Source: Ectopseudomonas toyotomiensis (lineage in GTDB: Bacteria; Pseudomonadota; Gammaproteobacteria; Pseudomonadales; Pseudomonadaceae). From it: 64,000 bases of DNA. The stretch lies in contig NZ_FOXK01000005.1 of the NCBI RefSeq assembly GCF_900115695.1, positions 62,001 to 126,000 of the forward strand, in the 5' to 3' direction. Positions 1 to 8,744 of this stretch are shown one piece after another (position 1 is the first letter of the stretch; every line of letters begins with the position of its first letter). The notes under the pieces are model-generated. The model saw only the letters and a program-made list of their open reading frames with translations, had not been told where the DNA came from and did no database searches. A program made the translations under genes and the position numbers.

Positions 1-298
1 CGCGCAGCATTTCCTGCTCGCCTTCGCGGCCGATGCGGCCTACATCTTCACGCAGTTGCAGAGCGATCTCGCCACGCTGCTGCGCGGCCTCGGCCATGGC
101 CTTGAAGCTTGGCCACAGGGCCAGCGCCGAAGCGTGCATCAGGCCCAGGTGCAGGTCGGTGTGCGCGCCACTGCCGCGACGGTCGACCAGGCCCGGCTTG
201 GGCGACAGGTCGGCCTCGTCGATCAGCGCGTCCACCGCCAGATCGGCCAGCCAATCCCCTAAAGAAAGCTTCGGCTGAATTGCAGTCAGTGCATTCAT
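1..298 (-). CDS. mdcB: MdcB, triphosphoribosyl-dephospho-CoA synthase (5'-partial at window edge)
   Basis: The first 99 codons of a leftward gene whose 3' part lies outside the window. MdcB makes 2'-(5''-triphosphoribosyl)-3'-dephospho-CoA, the prosthetic-group precursor that is attached to the acyl-carrier subunit (MdcC) of malonate decarboxylase. The visible N-terminus contains the family motif [18 protein letters not shown] (residues 32-49), characteristic of CitG/MdcB enzymes. The ATG overlaps the mdcA stop codon (TGATG), so the two are translationally coupled. In Pseudomonas the usual order is mdcABCDEGH(LM), which fits. The identification rests on the motif and on the neighbour. Confidence 0.93.
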   Translation of the reverse strand, partial: MNALTAIQPKLSLGDWLADLAVDALIDEADLSPKPGLVDRRGSGAHTDLHLGLMHASALALWPSFKAMAEAAQQRGEIALQLREDVGRIGREGEQEMLR

Positions 299-1959
299 CA
301 CCAGCTCCTGAATTTGGCGGGCGGGTTGTACAGGCTGCCCGACCACTCGACCAGCTCAGCGATGCTCTTGGCCGCGAGCAGTTCGCGACTGGCGTCGGTG
401 CGGCGGATGCCGAGATCTTCGGGCAGGGCGATCAGCCCTTCGCGGCGCATGCGTACGGTTTCTTTCGGGTCGTGGCGCAGGCCGATGGCGGTGACGCCGG
501 CCACTGCGGCGATCATCGCCTGGCGCTCTTCCACGGTGCGCGCCTTGTACAGGTAGGCGATGCCTTCCTCGGTGAGCAGGTGAGTGACGTCGTCGCCGTA
601 GATCATGATCGGCGCCAGCGGCATGCCGGCTTTCTTCGCCACGTCGACGGCATCGAGCTGCTCGACGAAGGTGGGTTTGCCGCCCTCCTGGAAGGTCTCG
701 ACCATCTGCACCACCAGCTTCTTGCCGCGCTCGAGCAGCGGCGCTTCACTGTCGCCTGGGCGCATGTCCAGCCAGGCGGGTGTCGAGTGACGACGACCGC
801 GCGGGTCATGGCCCATGTTCGGCGCGCCGCCGAAGCCGGCCAGGCGCCCACGGGTCACGGTGGAGGAATGGCCATCGCCGTCCACCTGCAAGGTGGCGCC
901 GATAAACAGGTCGACCGCGTACTGCCCGGCCAGCTGGCACATCATGCGATTGGAGCGCATCGAGCCGTCACGGCCGGTGAAGAACACGTCCGGGCGCTGG
1001 GCGATGTAGTTCTCCATGCCCAGCTCGGTACCGAAACAGTGCACGCTCTCGACCCAGCCGGTCTCGATGGCCGGGATCAGCGTCGGGTGTGGGTTGAGGG
1101 TCCAGTTGCGGCAGATCTTGCCCTTAAGGCCCAGCGATTCGCCGTAGGTCGGCAGGATCAGCTCGATGGCGGCGGTGTTGAAGCCAATGCCGTGATTGAG
1201 CGACTGGACGTTGTGTTTCTCGTAGATGCCGCGGATCGCCATCATCGCCATCAGCACGTGCACCGACGTGATGTGGCGCGGGTCGCGGGTGAACAACGGT
1301 TCGATATAGAAGGGCTTGTCCGCCACCACCACGAAATCGACCCAGGAAGCGGGGATGTCCACGCGCGGCAGCTCGTCGACGATCTCGTTGACCTGGAAGA
1401 TCACGATGCCGTCGCTGAACGCCGTGGGCTCGACCAGCGCCGGGGTGTCCTCGGTGCTCGGGCCGGTGTAGATGTTGCCGTGGCGGTCGGCCTGGAAGCC
1501 TGCGACCAACGCGACGTTGGGGATCAGGTCCACCAACAGGCGCGAATAGAGTTCGATGTAGGTGTGAATGGCGCCGACTTCCATCTGCCCGTCTTCGAGC
1601 AGTTGGCCGATGCGCAGGCTTTGCGGTCCGGCGAAGGAAAAGTCGAGCTTGCGGGCGATGCCGCGTTCGAACAGATCGAGATGCTCGGCGCGGCTGACGC
1701 TGGGCATGATCATGTGCAGGTCGTGCAGTCGGCCGGGGTCGGCCTTGGCCAGCGAGCGAGACAGAAAATCCGCCTGCTTCTGGTTGTTGCCTTCGAGCAC
1801 CACGCGATCACCCGGGGCGATCAGCGCTTCTAACGCCGCGACGATCTTGTCGCTGGGCAACACCACGCCATCGACAAGATTGCGCACCTGATCGAGTCGC
1901 CGGGCTTTTTCAGCGCGACGACGCGACCACTGCGGCGGTGGGGATATTGTTGTTGTCAT
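298..1959 (-). CDS. mdcA: MdcA, malonate decarboxylase alpha subunit
   Basis: 553 aa. Acetyl-S-ACP:malonate ACP transferase, the CoA-transferase-like subunit that swaps malonate for the acetyl group on the carrier subunit before decarboxylation; cytoplasmic. The N-terminus ([16 protein letters not shown]) and blocks such as [16 protein letters not shown] and [20 protein letters not shown] are typical of MdcA, and the length matches the family (about 550 aa). The ATG at 1959 is chosen because a GGAG sits about 8 nt upstream; an in-frame GTG four codons earlier has no ribosome-binding site. First gene of the leftward mdc operon. The 105 bp upstream must hold its promoter and include a TGACC-N4-GGTCA dyad. 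Confidence 0.95.
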   Translation of the reverse strand: MTTTISPPPQWSRRRAEKARRLDQVRNLVDGVVLPSDKIVAALEALIAPGDRVVLEGNNQKQADFLSRSLAKADPGRLHDLHMIMPSVSRAEHLDLFERGIARKLDFSFAGPQSLRIGQLLEDGQMEVGAIHTYIELYSRLLVDLIPNVALVAGFQADRHGNIYTGPSTEDTPALVEPTAFSDGIVIFQVNEIVDELPRVDIPASWVDFVVVADKPFYIEPLFTRDPRHITSVHVLMAMMAIRGIYEKHNVQSLNHGIGFNTAAIELILPTYGESLGLKGKICRNWTLNPHPTLIPAIETGWVESVHCFGTELGMENYIAQRPDVFFTGRDGSMRSNRMMCQLAGQYAVDLFIGATLQVDGDGHSSTVTRGRLAGFGGAPNMGHDPRGRRHSTPAWLDMRPGDSEAPLLERGKKLVVQMVETFQEGGKPTFVEQLDAVDVAKKAGMPLAPIMIYGDDVTHLLTEEGIAYLYKARTVEERQAMIAAVAGVTAIGLRHDPKETVRMRREGLIALPEDLGIRRTDASRELLAAKSIAELVEWSGSLYNPPAKFRSW

Positions 1960-2004
1960 TGAAGACTCCACGAGTTCCGCTGTCGTGGAGGCACATTAGG
2001 AGCG

Positions 2005-2018
2005 TGACCTTGTGGTCA
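2005..2018. promoter_or_regulatory. Perfect dyad TGACC-TTGT-GGTCA upstream of mdcA
   Basis: A 5-bp perfect inverted repeat with a 4-bp centre, 46 bp upstream of the mdcA start. It lies in the short gap between mdcA and the 3' end of the diguanylate cyclase gene, where the mdc promoter must be. It could be an operator for the mdc operon. In Pseudomonas mdc operons are usually controlled by the LysR-type MdcR, in Acinetobacter by the GntR-type MdcY. The assignment is inference; only the dyad is seen. Confidence 0.35.
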
Positions 2019-2064
2019 TCAATCAAGCAGCCCGCGCTATCGTTACGCTCAGGTTAACGATTGC

Positions 2065-3036
2065 TCAAGCGCGGGCGTCAGCGGCACCATCCAGCGTCGA
2101 ACAAGCAGGTGCCTTGGCCACTTCCGCGCGGTCGCGACCGCGCTGCTTGGCCTGGTAGAGCAGCTTGTCGACGCTGTTGAGGAAGTCCAGCGGGCGATCG
2201 TGGGCGCCCGGCACGATGGTGCCGACACCGAGGCTGATAGTGAGCAGGGACGACACGGCAGAGCGCTCGTGGGCAATGCGCTGCTGGCGCACCTGCTGGC
2301 GACAGCGCTGGGCGATATGCCGGGCGGCGGCTTCATCGGTGTCCGGCAGCACCAGCACGAACTCCTCACCGCCAAAACGCCCGACGAAATCCCGTGGCCG
2401 GCTGGCCGCGCGGCTCAGCGCCTGACCGACGCTCTTCAGGCAGTCGTCGCCCTGGATATGGCCGTAATGGTCGTTGAACTGCTTGAAATGATCGATATCC
2501 AGCAGGATCAGCGACAGTGGCTGCTGGGTGCGCTGGGCATTGGCCCATTCGCTGGCCAGCACCGTGTCGAACATGCGCCGGTTGGCGACGCCGGTGAGGC
2601 CATCCTTGTAGGAGTATTCCTCCAGCTGCTTCTGCAGGGTCAGCAGCTGCTCCTCGGTCTTCTTGCGCTCGCTGATGTCGAACATGAAGCCGATCAGTGA
2701 ATCCACCTCGCCGTTGTCGTCACGCACCACGTGCACCACGTCGCGAATCCACACGTAATCGCCGGCGGCGGTCAGCGCACGGTAGTCGGCCTCATGATCG
2801 ACGCCGTTCTGCGACTGCGCGATGCAGAATTGCACCACTTTCTCGCGGTCGTCCGGGTGCATGCGCGTCGCCCAGTCTTCGGCGCTGACCCAACTGGCCT
2901 GCGACCAGCCCAGCAGCGTCTCGATCTGCGGGCCGATGTAGGCGAAGGTCATGCTCTTCCAGTCGATCTTCCAAGGGATCGCCCGGGTGGACTCAAGCAG
3001 GGTCTTGTAGACCGCCTGATCAGTTGCTTCGCTCAT
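2065..3036 (-). CDS. PAS-GGDEF diguanylate cyclase
   Basis: 323 aa, no membrane segment. An N-terminal PAS fold with PAC tail (about residues 15-120, ending IGFMFDISERKKTEEQL) leads through a short coiled linker into a GGDEF domain (about 140-305). The active-site motif is GGEEF (222-226). An RxxD inhibitory c-di-GMP site (RPRD) lies five residues before it, so the enzyme should be active and product-inhibited. It makes c-di-GMP from two GTP in response to an unknown ligand of the PAS domain. The ATG at 3036 has AGAGG 8 nt upstream; an in-frame GTG at 3045 would start on the ribosome-binding site itself. Tandem with the gene upstream but probably independently transcribed. Confidence 0.9.
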   Translation of the reverse strand: MSEATDQAVYKTLLESTRAIPWKIDWKSMTFAYIGPQIETLLGWSQASWVSAEDWATRMHPDDREKVVQFCIAQSQNGVDHEADYRALTAAGDYVWIRDVVHVVRDDNGEVDSLIGFMFDISERKKTEEQLLTLQKQLEEYSYKDGLTGVANRRMFDTVLASEWANAQRTQQPLSLILLDIDHFKQFNDHYGHIQGDDCLKSVGQALSRAASRPRDFVGRFGGEEFVLVLPDTDEAAARHIAQRCRQQVRQQRIAHERSAVSSLLTISLGVGTIVPGAHDRPLDFLNSVDKLLYQAKQRGRDRAEVAKAPACSTLDGAADARA

Positions 3037-3114
3037 GTCCGTCACCTCTGCCCGAGTAGCGCTTGTTTATAGCGTAAAAACAGGTGGCCAAGGTGACGGA
3101 ACGGCGAATGGCTA

Positions 3115-3897
3115 TCAGGCCTCTTTGGCCTGCAGGCCCGCGTAGAGGCGGGTCAGTTCGTTGAGATGGCGGAACAACGAATCGGTGCTGATGGTGATGG
3201 CAGTACCGACGAAACCCTGACTGGCGTGCAGGTCGATACCCTTGAGGGTGAAGCCCCAGTTCGCCCTTACCCGACGCTGGGTCGCAGCGATTTCCTCGCT
3301 CGGTGCACCGCGGGCTTCCAGCTCCTTGAGGATGGTTTCAAAGTCGCTTACCGCCTTGTCCAGCTTGGCATCCAGATCCGGTGCCTGCACTTGCCAGGAC
3401 TTGGCCATGTAGAGCATGGCAATGCGCTGGGTCTGCACGCGCGCCCAGCCGGTGCGGTGCACCGATGCGCCCATGGCGCCCAGGTGCTTGCCCATCAGGT
3501 CACTGACGGTCTGCGTCTGCTGCAGCAGTTCCTCACTGGTGGCGAGCATCTGGGCGGCCTTGGCCTGCTCCGGTTTGGCTTCCAGCTGCTGACGGTAGGA
3601 GGCCCAGGTGCCATCGATCCTGGCCAGCGCGGCCTTGATCTCGGCAGTCGGCGCGTAAGCGGTCAGCGCCTTGTGACTGGCATCGAAACGCTCGATGGTT
3701 TCCTGCAGCTGACGCTGGGCGGCATCCACGCGCACATCGGCACCCAGCATCAGGTAGTTCTTGGCCATGCGCTGGGTCAGCGAACGCTGCAGGCCAGTCA
3801 TGTTCATGGCTTCGGAATCGCTCAACTGCGCCAGGCTGGGCACGCTGACCAGCGCGGTACAGGCAAGCAGGAGGAGAGTCAGGTACTTCTTCAACAC
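3115..3897 (-). CDS. Exported PilJ/NarX-type (type IV pili MCP N-terminal domain) protein
   Basis: 260 aa with a clear Sec signal peptide (LKKYLTLLLLACTALVSVPSLAQ). The mature protein is helical. Its start (EAMNMTGLQRSLTQRMAKNY) is the signature of the PilJ/NarX-like sensor domain, which occurs twice as a long helical bundle. There is no transmembrane segment after the signal and no signalling domain, so it is a free periplasmic version of what is normally an extracytoplasmic sensor module. The start is the GTG at 3897, preceded by GGAG at 7 nt; an upstream in-frame extension to 4026 would bury the signal peptide. Function unknown; it may act as a periplasmic ligand-binding partner. Confidence 0.75.
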   Translation of the reverse strand: MLKKYLTLLLLACTALVSVPSLAQLSDSEAMNMTGLQRSLTQRMAKNYLMLGADVRVDAAQRQLQETIERFDASHKALTAYAPTAEIKAALARIDGTWASYRQQLEAKPEQAKAAQMLATSEELLQQTQTVSDLMGKHLGAMGASVHRTGWARVQTQRIAMLYMAKSWQVQAPDLDAKLDKAVSDFETILKELEARGAPSEEIAATQRRVRANWGFTLKGIDLHASQGFVGTAITISTDSLFRHLNELTRLYAGLQAKEA

Positions 3898-4208
3898 GTC
3901 GGTACTCCAAAATTCGAGAACGAGGCAATGCACCGGAAGCACAAGCCACCGGAACGGGTTGAACCCTTTGAATGCGGGGTTTTTATTGGAATGCGAGAGG
4001 GCAGATATGACGGGCGCCAGGCCCACACCCTGCGGAGAGGGGGCGATGATAGCTGTTAAAACGCCATCATTCTGTGCGACCAGTCAAAAAGCGGATCAAT
4101 GGTCAAATCAGCTGGCTGGCATCAGGTTCGGATGTCCTTTTCCTGCAAGCCCACAACCCGGCAGCAACCATGCCTGCGCTCGGCGGCCGGCCGCGCTCGA
4201 ATTAAAAA
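3898..4208. other. Intergenic region without recognisable gene
   Basis: About 310 bp between the signal-peptide start at 3897 and the flagellar operon terminator. It should contain the promoter of the leftward PilJ-like gene. I see no conserved ORF, RNA or strong promoter motif in it. Confidence 0.4.
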
Positions 4209-4249
4209 AGCCGTCAGTCGCCAAAAAAGGGGGAGGGCGACCGACGGCT
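4209..4249 (-). terminator. Rho-independent terminator of the flgB-lafW operon
   Basis: Inverted repeat with 14-nt arms AGCCGTCAGTCGCC / GGCGACCGACGGCT (one G-T pair). Read leftward it is followed by a run of T (AAAAAA on the plus strand at 4203-4208). It lies 17 bp after the last gene of the rod/hook operon. Confidence 0.85.
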
Positions 4250-4265
4250 GAGGAGAGGAAAACCA

Positions 4266-5291
4266 TCAGGACAACAGGCTGACCACGCTGGAACGGCTGA
4301 TATTGGCCTGGGCCACCACGGTCTGAGTCACCGCCGCGTAGCTGCTGGGGCTGCGGCGCATCAGGCTGAACACTTCACCGGCAAAATCCTTGGCCCACTC
4401 ACGCTCGTTGTGATCGGCATGGCGAGCGAGAAAGTCGCGGATTTCTTCCTGACGGTGGCTGAGTTGCTCACGCAGCGTGCCAATCCGGTCCAGCGCCGCC
4501 ACCACTTCGTCCAGTGCTCGGCGTAGCTCGCGGGCACCATCGAGGCGCGCCGCCTCGGGCAGGCGCAACATCTGCTCCTCGTGACTGACCACGGCCGCCT
4601 GAGCCTGGCTCGCCAGCTTGCCTTCGCCCTGCACGCGCAGTTCGCCCTTGAGCTGCTGCCATTCGCTCTCGCGGGCGCTGAACTTGAGCGCCCCGCCGTG
4701 ATCGACTTCAGCACGGATGCCCGCCGGACCCAGGCCGGCGTTGAAACGCCGGAGAATCTGCTGCTCGCTCAAACCCTCGTCGAGCACCACCGCCAGCGGC
4801 TCGGCCAGCTTGCGTCCGGCGCTGAACAGCAGGGTTTCCTTGCCAGCCTGCTGCACCGCGGCGATGGAATCCAGCCCTTGCAGACTGAAGCGGCTACGCA
4901 CCGGCTCGCTGAGACGCAACTTGAAGCTGGCATCCAGGGTTTCACCGGAGCGCTGGCTGCGTTCGGCGAGCAGCTTGCGCACCTGCTCCAGCTCACGCTT
5001 GATGCCGTCGCGTTCCCCAGCCTGGGCATTGCTCAACTCGCGACTAAGACTGAGCTTGAGCTGACCGAGGCGCCCGGCCAGTTCGCCGAGGTAACTGTCG
5101 GCCGCCTGCATCGAGGTCAACTGCTGGTTGAGCTGCAGGTTGAAGGTGGCACTCTTGCCACGCGGCGGTGGCGCCGGCTCAGCGGGCAGCTGCTTGCGCT
5201 GGCGCTGCAGGGACTGCTCGCCCTGCACCGGACGGCGCGCCTGCGGATCGAGCGCGGTGACGACCGGGAGCTGTGTATCGACCTTGATCAC
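4266..5291 (-). CDS. lafW: LafW-like hook-associated, flagellin-tail protein of lateral flagella
   Basis: 341 aa, last gene of the rod/hook operon, immediately after flgL. The middle is charged and coiled. The C-terminus (VTQTVVAQANISRSSVVSLL) strongly resembles the C-terminal D0 helix of flagellins and hook-associated proteins, which suggests an exported filament or junction component. In lateral (Laf/Flag-2) systems, lafW, annotated as a putative hook-associated protein, sits exactly after lfgL, so position and tail agree. The GTG at 5291 is chosen because AAGGAG lies 8 nt upstream; the in-frame GTG at 5300 overlaps that site. No similar gene follows flgL in the polar system of P. aeruginosa. 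The role is inferred from context. Confidence 0.6.
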   Translation of the reverse strand: MIKVDTQLPVVTALDPQARRPVQGEQSLQRQRKQLPAEPAPPPRGKSATFNLQLNQQLTSMQAADSYLGELAGRLGQLKLSLSRELSNAQAGERDGIKRELEQVRKLLAERSQRSGETLDASFKLRLSEPVRSRFSLQGLDSIAAVQQAGKETLLFSAGRKLAEPLAVVLDEGLSEQQILRRFNAGLGPAGIRAEVDHGGALKFSARESEWQQLKGELRVQGEGKLASQAQAAVVSHEEQMLRLPEAARLDGARELRRALDEVVAALDRIGTLREQLSHRQEEIRDFLARHADHNEREWAKDFAGEVFSLMRRSPSSYAAVTQTVVAQANISRSSVVSLLS

Positions 5292-5303
5292 CAATGTCAC
5301 TCC

Positions 5304-6221
5304 TTACAGCAGGCTGAACAGCGACATCTCATTGATCTTCAGGTAGGTCTTTTGCGTCGCGCCAAGAGCCAGCTGGTAGTTGTTCAGGGCAATGGTGGCG
5401 CCAGCATAGTCCAGCTGCGACAGCTCGCCTTCGATCTTCTGGTTGACCAACGACACATCCTCGTTGCTGTCATTGAGCAGGCTCAGGGCGTTCTGCCGGC
5501 CGCCCAGTTCGGTGACCGAGCCGAGAACGCGGCCATGGGCATCATCCAGGGCGCCGAGGGTGTCGGTGATCTGTTGGCGTACGGCCGGATCGGTGGCGTC
5601 CAGCGCCGGGTCCTGCAGGGTGTTGATCAGGCCACGCAGCTCGTTGAGCATGCCCACGCCAGCGCCGAAGACGCTGGCCGCGGTGACGTTCTCATCGACC
5701 AGCACGCCGTTGGCCACGGCAGCCTGACGGTGCTTGTCGTTGCCGGTGATGCTGTAGGTCTGGGTCGCCGCATCGAAACTCAGCGCCGGGGTGTCACTCA
5801 GGGTGCCGGAGAACAGGTAGCGCCCCTCCTCGTCGCGCACGTTGGCGAAGCTGACGATGGTGTCTTCGATGATCGACAGCTCACCGGCCATGGCGGCCAG
5901 GTCTTCGCTGGTGTTGGAGCCGTTGGCCGCCCATAGCAACAGATCGCGCACGTTGAGCATGGCGTCGGAAGTGGACTTGAGGTTGGCTTCCTGGGTCGAC
6001 AGGCTGCCGGAGACGTTGGCGATGTTCTTGCGAAATTGCTCCAGGCTCGCCTCTTCACGCTGCACCCGCAGCACCCGCACGCTGGCAATGGGATCGTCGG
6101 ACGGCAGCAGGATGCGCTTGCCGGTGGCCATCTGCTGCATCAGCTTGCCCAACTCGGCAGAACTGGTGTTCATCGAGTTGTGCATCAGCGAAGTGATCTG
6201 CGAGTTGGTGATGCGCATCAT
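5304..6221 (-). CDS. flgL: FlgL, flagellar hook-filament junction protein (HAP3)
   Basis: 305 aa, the normal short FlgL length. The N-terminus (MRITNSQITSLMHNSMN) and the region GKRILLPSDDPIASVRVLRLQ-like (about residues 34-55) show the flagellin-like D0/D1 helices. The C-terminus (YAGATIALNNYQLALGATQKTYLKIN) gives the partner helix. FlgL joins the FlgK ring to the filament and is exported by the flagellar type III apparatus. Two ATG codons stand in tandem at 6221 and 6218. It follows flgK by 24 bp and precedes the lafW-like gene by a few bases, so it is part of the same operon. Confidence 0.95.
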   Translation of the reverse strand: MMRITNSQITSLMHNSMNTSSAELGKLMQQMATGKRILLPSDDPIASVRVLRVQREEASLEQFRKNIANVSGSLSTQEANLKSTSDAMLNVRDLLLWAANGSNTSEDLAAMAGELSIIEDTIVSFANVRDEEGRYLFSGTLSDTPALSFDAATQTYSITGNDKHRQAAVANGVLVDENVTAASVFGAGVGMLNELRGLINTLQDPALDATDPAVRQQITDTLGALDDAHGRVLGSVTELGGRQNALSLLNDSNEDVSLVNQKIEGELSQLDYAGATIALNNYQLALGATQKTYLKINEMSLFSLL

Positions 6222-6245
6222 GGCTGAATCTCTCTGGAAAGCGCG

Positions 6246-7613
6246 TCAGAACGCGGCAAGCATGTCGTCGAACAACTGGTTGGCGGTACTGATCACCTTC
6301 ATGTTGGCCTGGTAGGCCTGCTGGTAGGTCATCAGATTGACCGCCTCCTCGTCCAGGCTCACGGCGCTGACGCTGTCGCGCTGCGATTGAGCCTGCTGGG
6401 TCACGGCGGTGGCGGACTTGAAGTCAGCCTGGTTCTGCCGACTGTCGCTGGCCACTTTACCGAGCAGGCCGGCGTAGGCGTCGTTGAGGGTGACCTGGCT
6501 GCCACCCAGGGTGATGGTCTGGTTCTTCAGTCCGAGCAGATCGAGCAGCACCTCGTTGTTGCCGGTCTCCCCCGCCGCCGATGAGAACGCCAGCTGTTCA
6601 GCGGTCAGCGGCTCGATACGCAGCAGTGCGGTGGTGCTGGTGGGGTCGTAGACGAACAGCGGCTGGCCGGGGTCGCCATTGAGGTCAAAACCCGTGGCGA
6701 GCACATCGTTGACCATCTGCGCCAACTGGCTGGCCATGTCGTGCAGGGCCTCCAGGTTTGGCCGCAGGCTGTTGTACTCGACATCGTAAAGACCGCCGAA
6801 CGCGCCGCCGAAACCATCCTGACGCAAGGGGAAGCTGGTGCCGGCGAAGGCCAGGCTGACTTCCTGCTCACCCGTGGCGGTCATCGCCACCTTGAGCTGG
6901 CCGGCGGTGGGACCGGCCACCAGCGGCTGGCCGTTGGCCAGGGCGACGCTGACCGAACCGTCCGGGGTCTCGTTGACGCGCAGCTTGGCGAACTGGCTGA
7001 GCTCGCCGATCAGACTCTCACGGTGGTCGCGCAGTGCGGTGCTGTCACCCTTGACCGACTCGGTTTCGACGATCTTCTTGTTCAGCAGCGCAATGTTCTC
7101 GGTCAGGCCGTTGATCTCGGTGGCCATGGCGGTGCGCTGCTCCTGCAGTGCCTTGACCTGCGCGTCGATGTTGCTGCTCAGGCCATTGAAGCGCTGCGCC
7201 AGGTTACCGGCCTCGCTGATGATCTGCTGACGCAGGGCGATGGAGCCCGGTGTGGCGCTGGCTTCACTGAGCGCGGCGAAGAACTGGTCGAGGCCGGCAC
7301 TGATACTCGAACCGGTACCGGACATCAGCGCTTCCAGCGCGGTCAGGTACTGCTGCGAGGCGCCGTAGAAGTTCTGCTCGGTGGTCGCGCGCCATAGCTG
7401 CTGGTTGTGGAATTCGTTGGTCATGCGGCGAATGCTGATCACCTCGACCCCGCCGCCGACGCTCAAGCCACCCTGCCCCGCCAGCGAACCGGTGATGGTC
7501 TGCAGACGGCTGAAACCGGGTGTATTGACGTTGGCGATGTTCTGCCCGGTAGTGGCCAGGGCCACCTGGCTGGCACGCACACCGCTGTAGGCGATCTGGT
7601 TGAGGATGGTCAC
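6246..7613 (-). CDS. flgK: FlgK, flagellar hook-associated protein 1
   Basis: 455 aa, clearly shorter than typical polar FlgK proteins (about 550-680 aa), as expected for lateral-type versions that lack most of the variable surface domain. The N-terminus contains the rod/hook signature (TGQNIANVNTPGFSR, residues 22-36). The C-terminus (SLDEEAVNLMTYQQAYQANM) is the conserved D0 helix. FlgK is the first junction ring on the hook tip. The start is GTG at 7613 with AGGAG upstream, 3 bp after the flgJ stop codon. Confidence 0.95.
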   Translation of the reverse strand: MTILNQIAYSGVRASQVALATTGQNIANVNTPGFSRLQTITGSLAGQGGLSVGGGVEVISIRRMTNEFHNQQLWRATTEQNFYGASQQYLTALEALMSGTGSSISAGLDQFFAALSEASATPGSIALRQQIISEAGNLAQRFNGLSSNIDAQVKALQEQRTAMATEINGLTENIALLNKKIVETESVKGDSTALRDHRESLIGELSQFAKLRVNETPDGSVSVALANGQPLVAGPTAGQLKVAMTATGEQEVSLAFAGTSFPLRQDGFGGAFGGLYDVEYNSLRPNLEALHDMASQLAQMVNDVLATGFDLNGDPGQPLFVYDPTSTTALLRIEPLTAEQLAFSSAAGETGNNEVLLDLLGLKNQTITLGGSQVTLNDAYAGLLGKVASDSRQNQADFKSATAVTQQAQSQRDSVSAVSLDEEAVNLMTYQQAYQANMKVISTANQLFDDMLAAF

Positions 7614-7616
7614 GGC

Positions 7617-8741
7617 TTAGGACTCCTGACGCTCGAAGCGCATCGGCTGAGCGAAGGCCGCCAGACGTGGCGCTCGGGCGTCGTCGGCAGCGAATTGGGC
7701 TGTTACTGAAGACAGGGCGACGGAATCGGCGGCGGACTTAAATTCATCGCGTTTCATGACCTGTTTGCCGGCAACGGCACCGAGCAGCAGACCACTGTCG
7801 GCACTCAGGGCACTGGCCAGTTGCTGGCGGGTCTGCGCGCTGAGCGAGGTCTGTTGCTGCACTTCGTCCTTGACCGGTGTTTCACGGCTGGCCAGATCGC
7901 CGAGAATCTTGCGCGTGTAGTCGCGGGTTTCCTGGAAGGGGATGCGCTCGATCCAGGCACCGGTGGCGATCTCGCCATTGCGCGGATCGCCATTGACCTT
8001 GAGCCACTCGTCGACGCGGCCGGGGCCGGCGTTGTAAGCGGCCAGCGCCAGCGCCTGATGGCCGTCGTAACGCTGCAGCATCTTGTCCAGATAGGCACTG
8101 CCCAGGCGCTTGTTGTAGTCGGCGTCGCTGGTCAGGCGGGCTTCGCTGAACGGCAGGCCGAGTTCGGCGGCCATCTCCCGCGCGGTATCCGGCATCAGCT
8201 GCATCAGGCCGCGCGCGCCCTTGGGCGATACGGCGTCGACACGACCGGCCGACTCCTGCTGGATGACCCGATCGACCAGGGCGAGAAAGCCTGCCGAGCC
8301 CTTGTCCCAGACCTTGCCCAGACCATCGACGCCGCGCTGCCAGGTCGCGCGCAGCGGCTCCAGCAGACTGCTGGAGGAACGCTGCGGCAGTTCTGCCGAG
8401 CGGGCAACAGCTGCGGCCGCTTCCAGATCCACTGCGCTATCGCCACCGCCGGACAGTTGCTTGACCAGCATGTCGGCGATGCCGGTCTGCTTGCGCCCGG
8501 CCAGGGTTTCAGCCAGCACCTCGTCGTAGAAGTCGCGCATGGTGTCCATCTCGCGGCTACGCATCGGATTGCCTTCGGCGAGCACGTCGCTGGCCTTGCG
8601 CATCTGCTTGAGGATCTGCTGCAAAAACAGCGCCTCGAACTGCTCGGCGGCGGCCTGCAACTGCTGCTCGCGGGCGGTACCGATACCATCGGCGCTGCCG
8701 CGGTGGCTGTTCATGTGTTGGGCGAGGGAAACGATGCTCAT
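7617..8741 (-). CDS. flgJ: FlgJ, rod-capping protein fused to a soluble lytic transglycosylase (GH23-like) domain
   Basis: 374 aa. The N-terminal 100 residues are the FlgJ rod-cap/scaffold domain (QFEALFLQQILKQMRKAS; MRDFYDEVLAETLA). The C-terminal half (about 150-285) is not the usual glucosaminidase (GH73) of gammaproteobacterial FlgJ. It carries the SLT motifs IQQESAGRVDAVSPKGARG, LMQLMP and ALAAYNAGPGRV, with the catalytic Glu in QQES. The protein should assemble the distal rod and cleave glycan strands with 1,6-anhydro products so that the rod can cross the peptidoglycan. It sits 3 bp from flgI and flgK in the operon. Confidence 0.93.
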   Translation of the reverse strand: MSIVSLAQHMNSHRGSADGIGTAREQQLQAAAEQFEALFLQQILKQMRKASDVLAEGNPMRSREMDTMRDFYDEVLAETLAGRKQTGIADMLVKQLSGGGDSAVDLEAAAAVARSAELPQRSSSSLLEPLRATWQRGVDGLGKVWDKGSAGFLALVDRVIQQESAGRVDAVSPKGARGLMQLMPDTAREMAAELGLPFSEARLTSDADYNKRLGSAYLDKMLQRYDGHQALALAAYNAGPGRVDEWLKVNGDPRNGEIATGAWIERIPFQETRDYTRKILGDLASRETPVKDEVQQQTSLSAQTRQQLASALSADSGLLLGAVAGKQVMKRDEFKSAADSVALSSVTAQFAADDARAPRLAAFAQPMRFERQES

Positions 8742-8744
8742 GGC

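Noticed and set aside
109-1833. Long open frame opposite mdcA
   Set aside because: Antisense shadow of a well-identified gene in GC-rich DNA; no family resemblance.
3761-4282. Short plus-strand frame across the gap before the flagellar terminator
   Set aside because: Overlaps the signal-peptide region of the PilJ-like gene and the terminator; no ribosome-binding site or motif.
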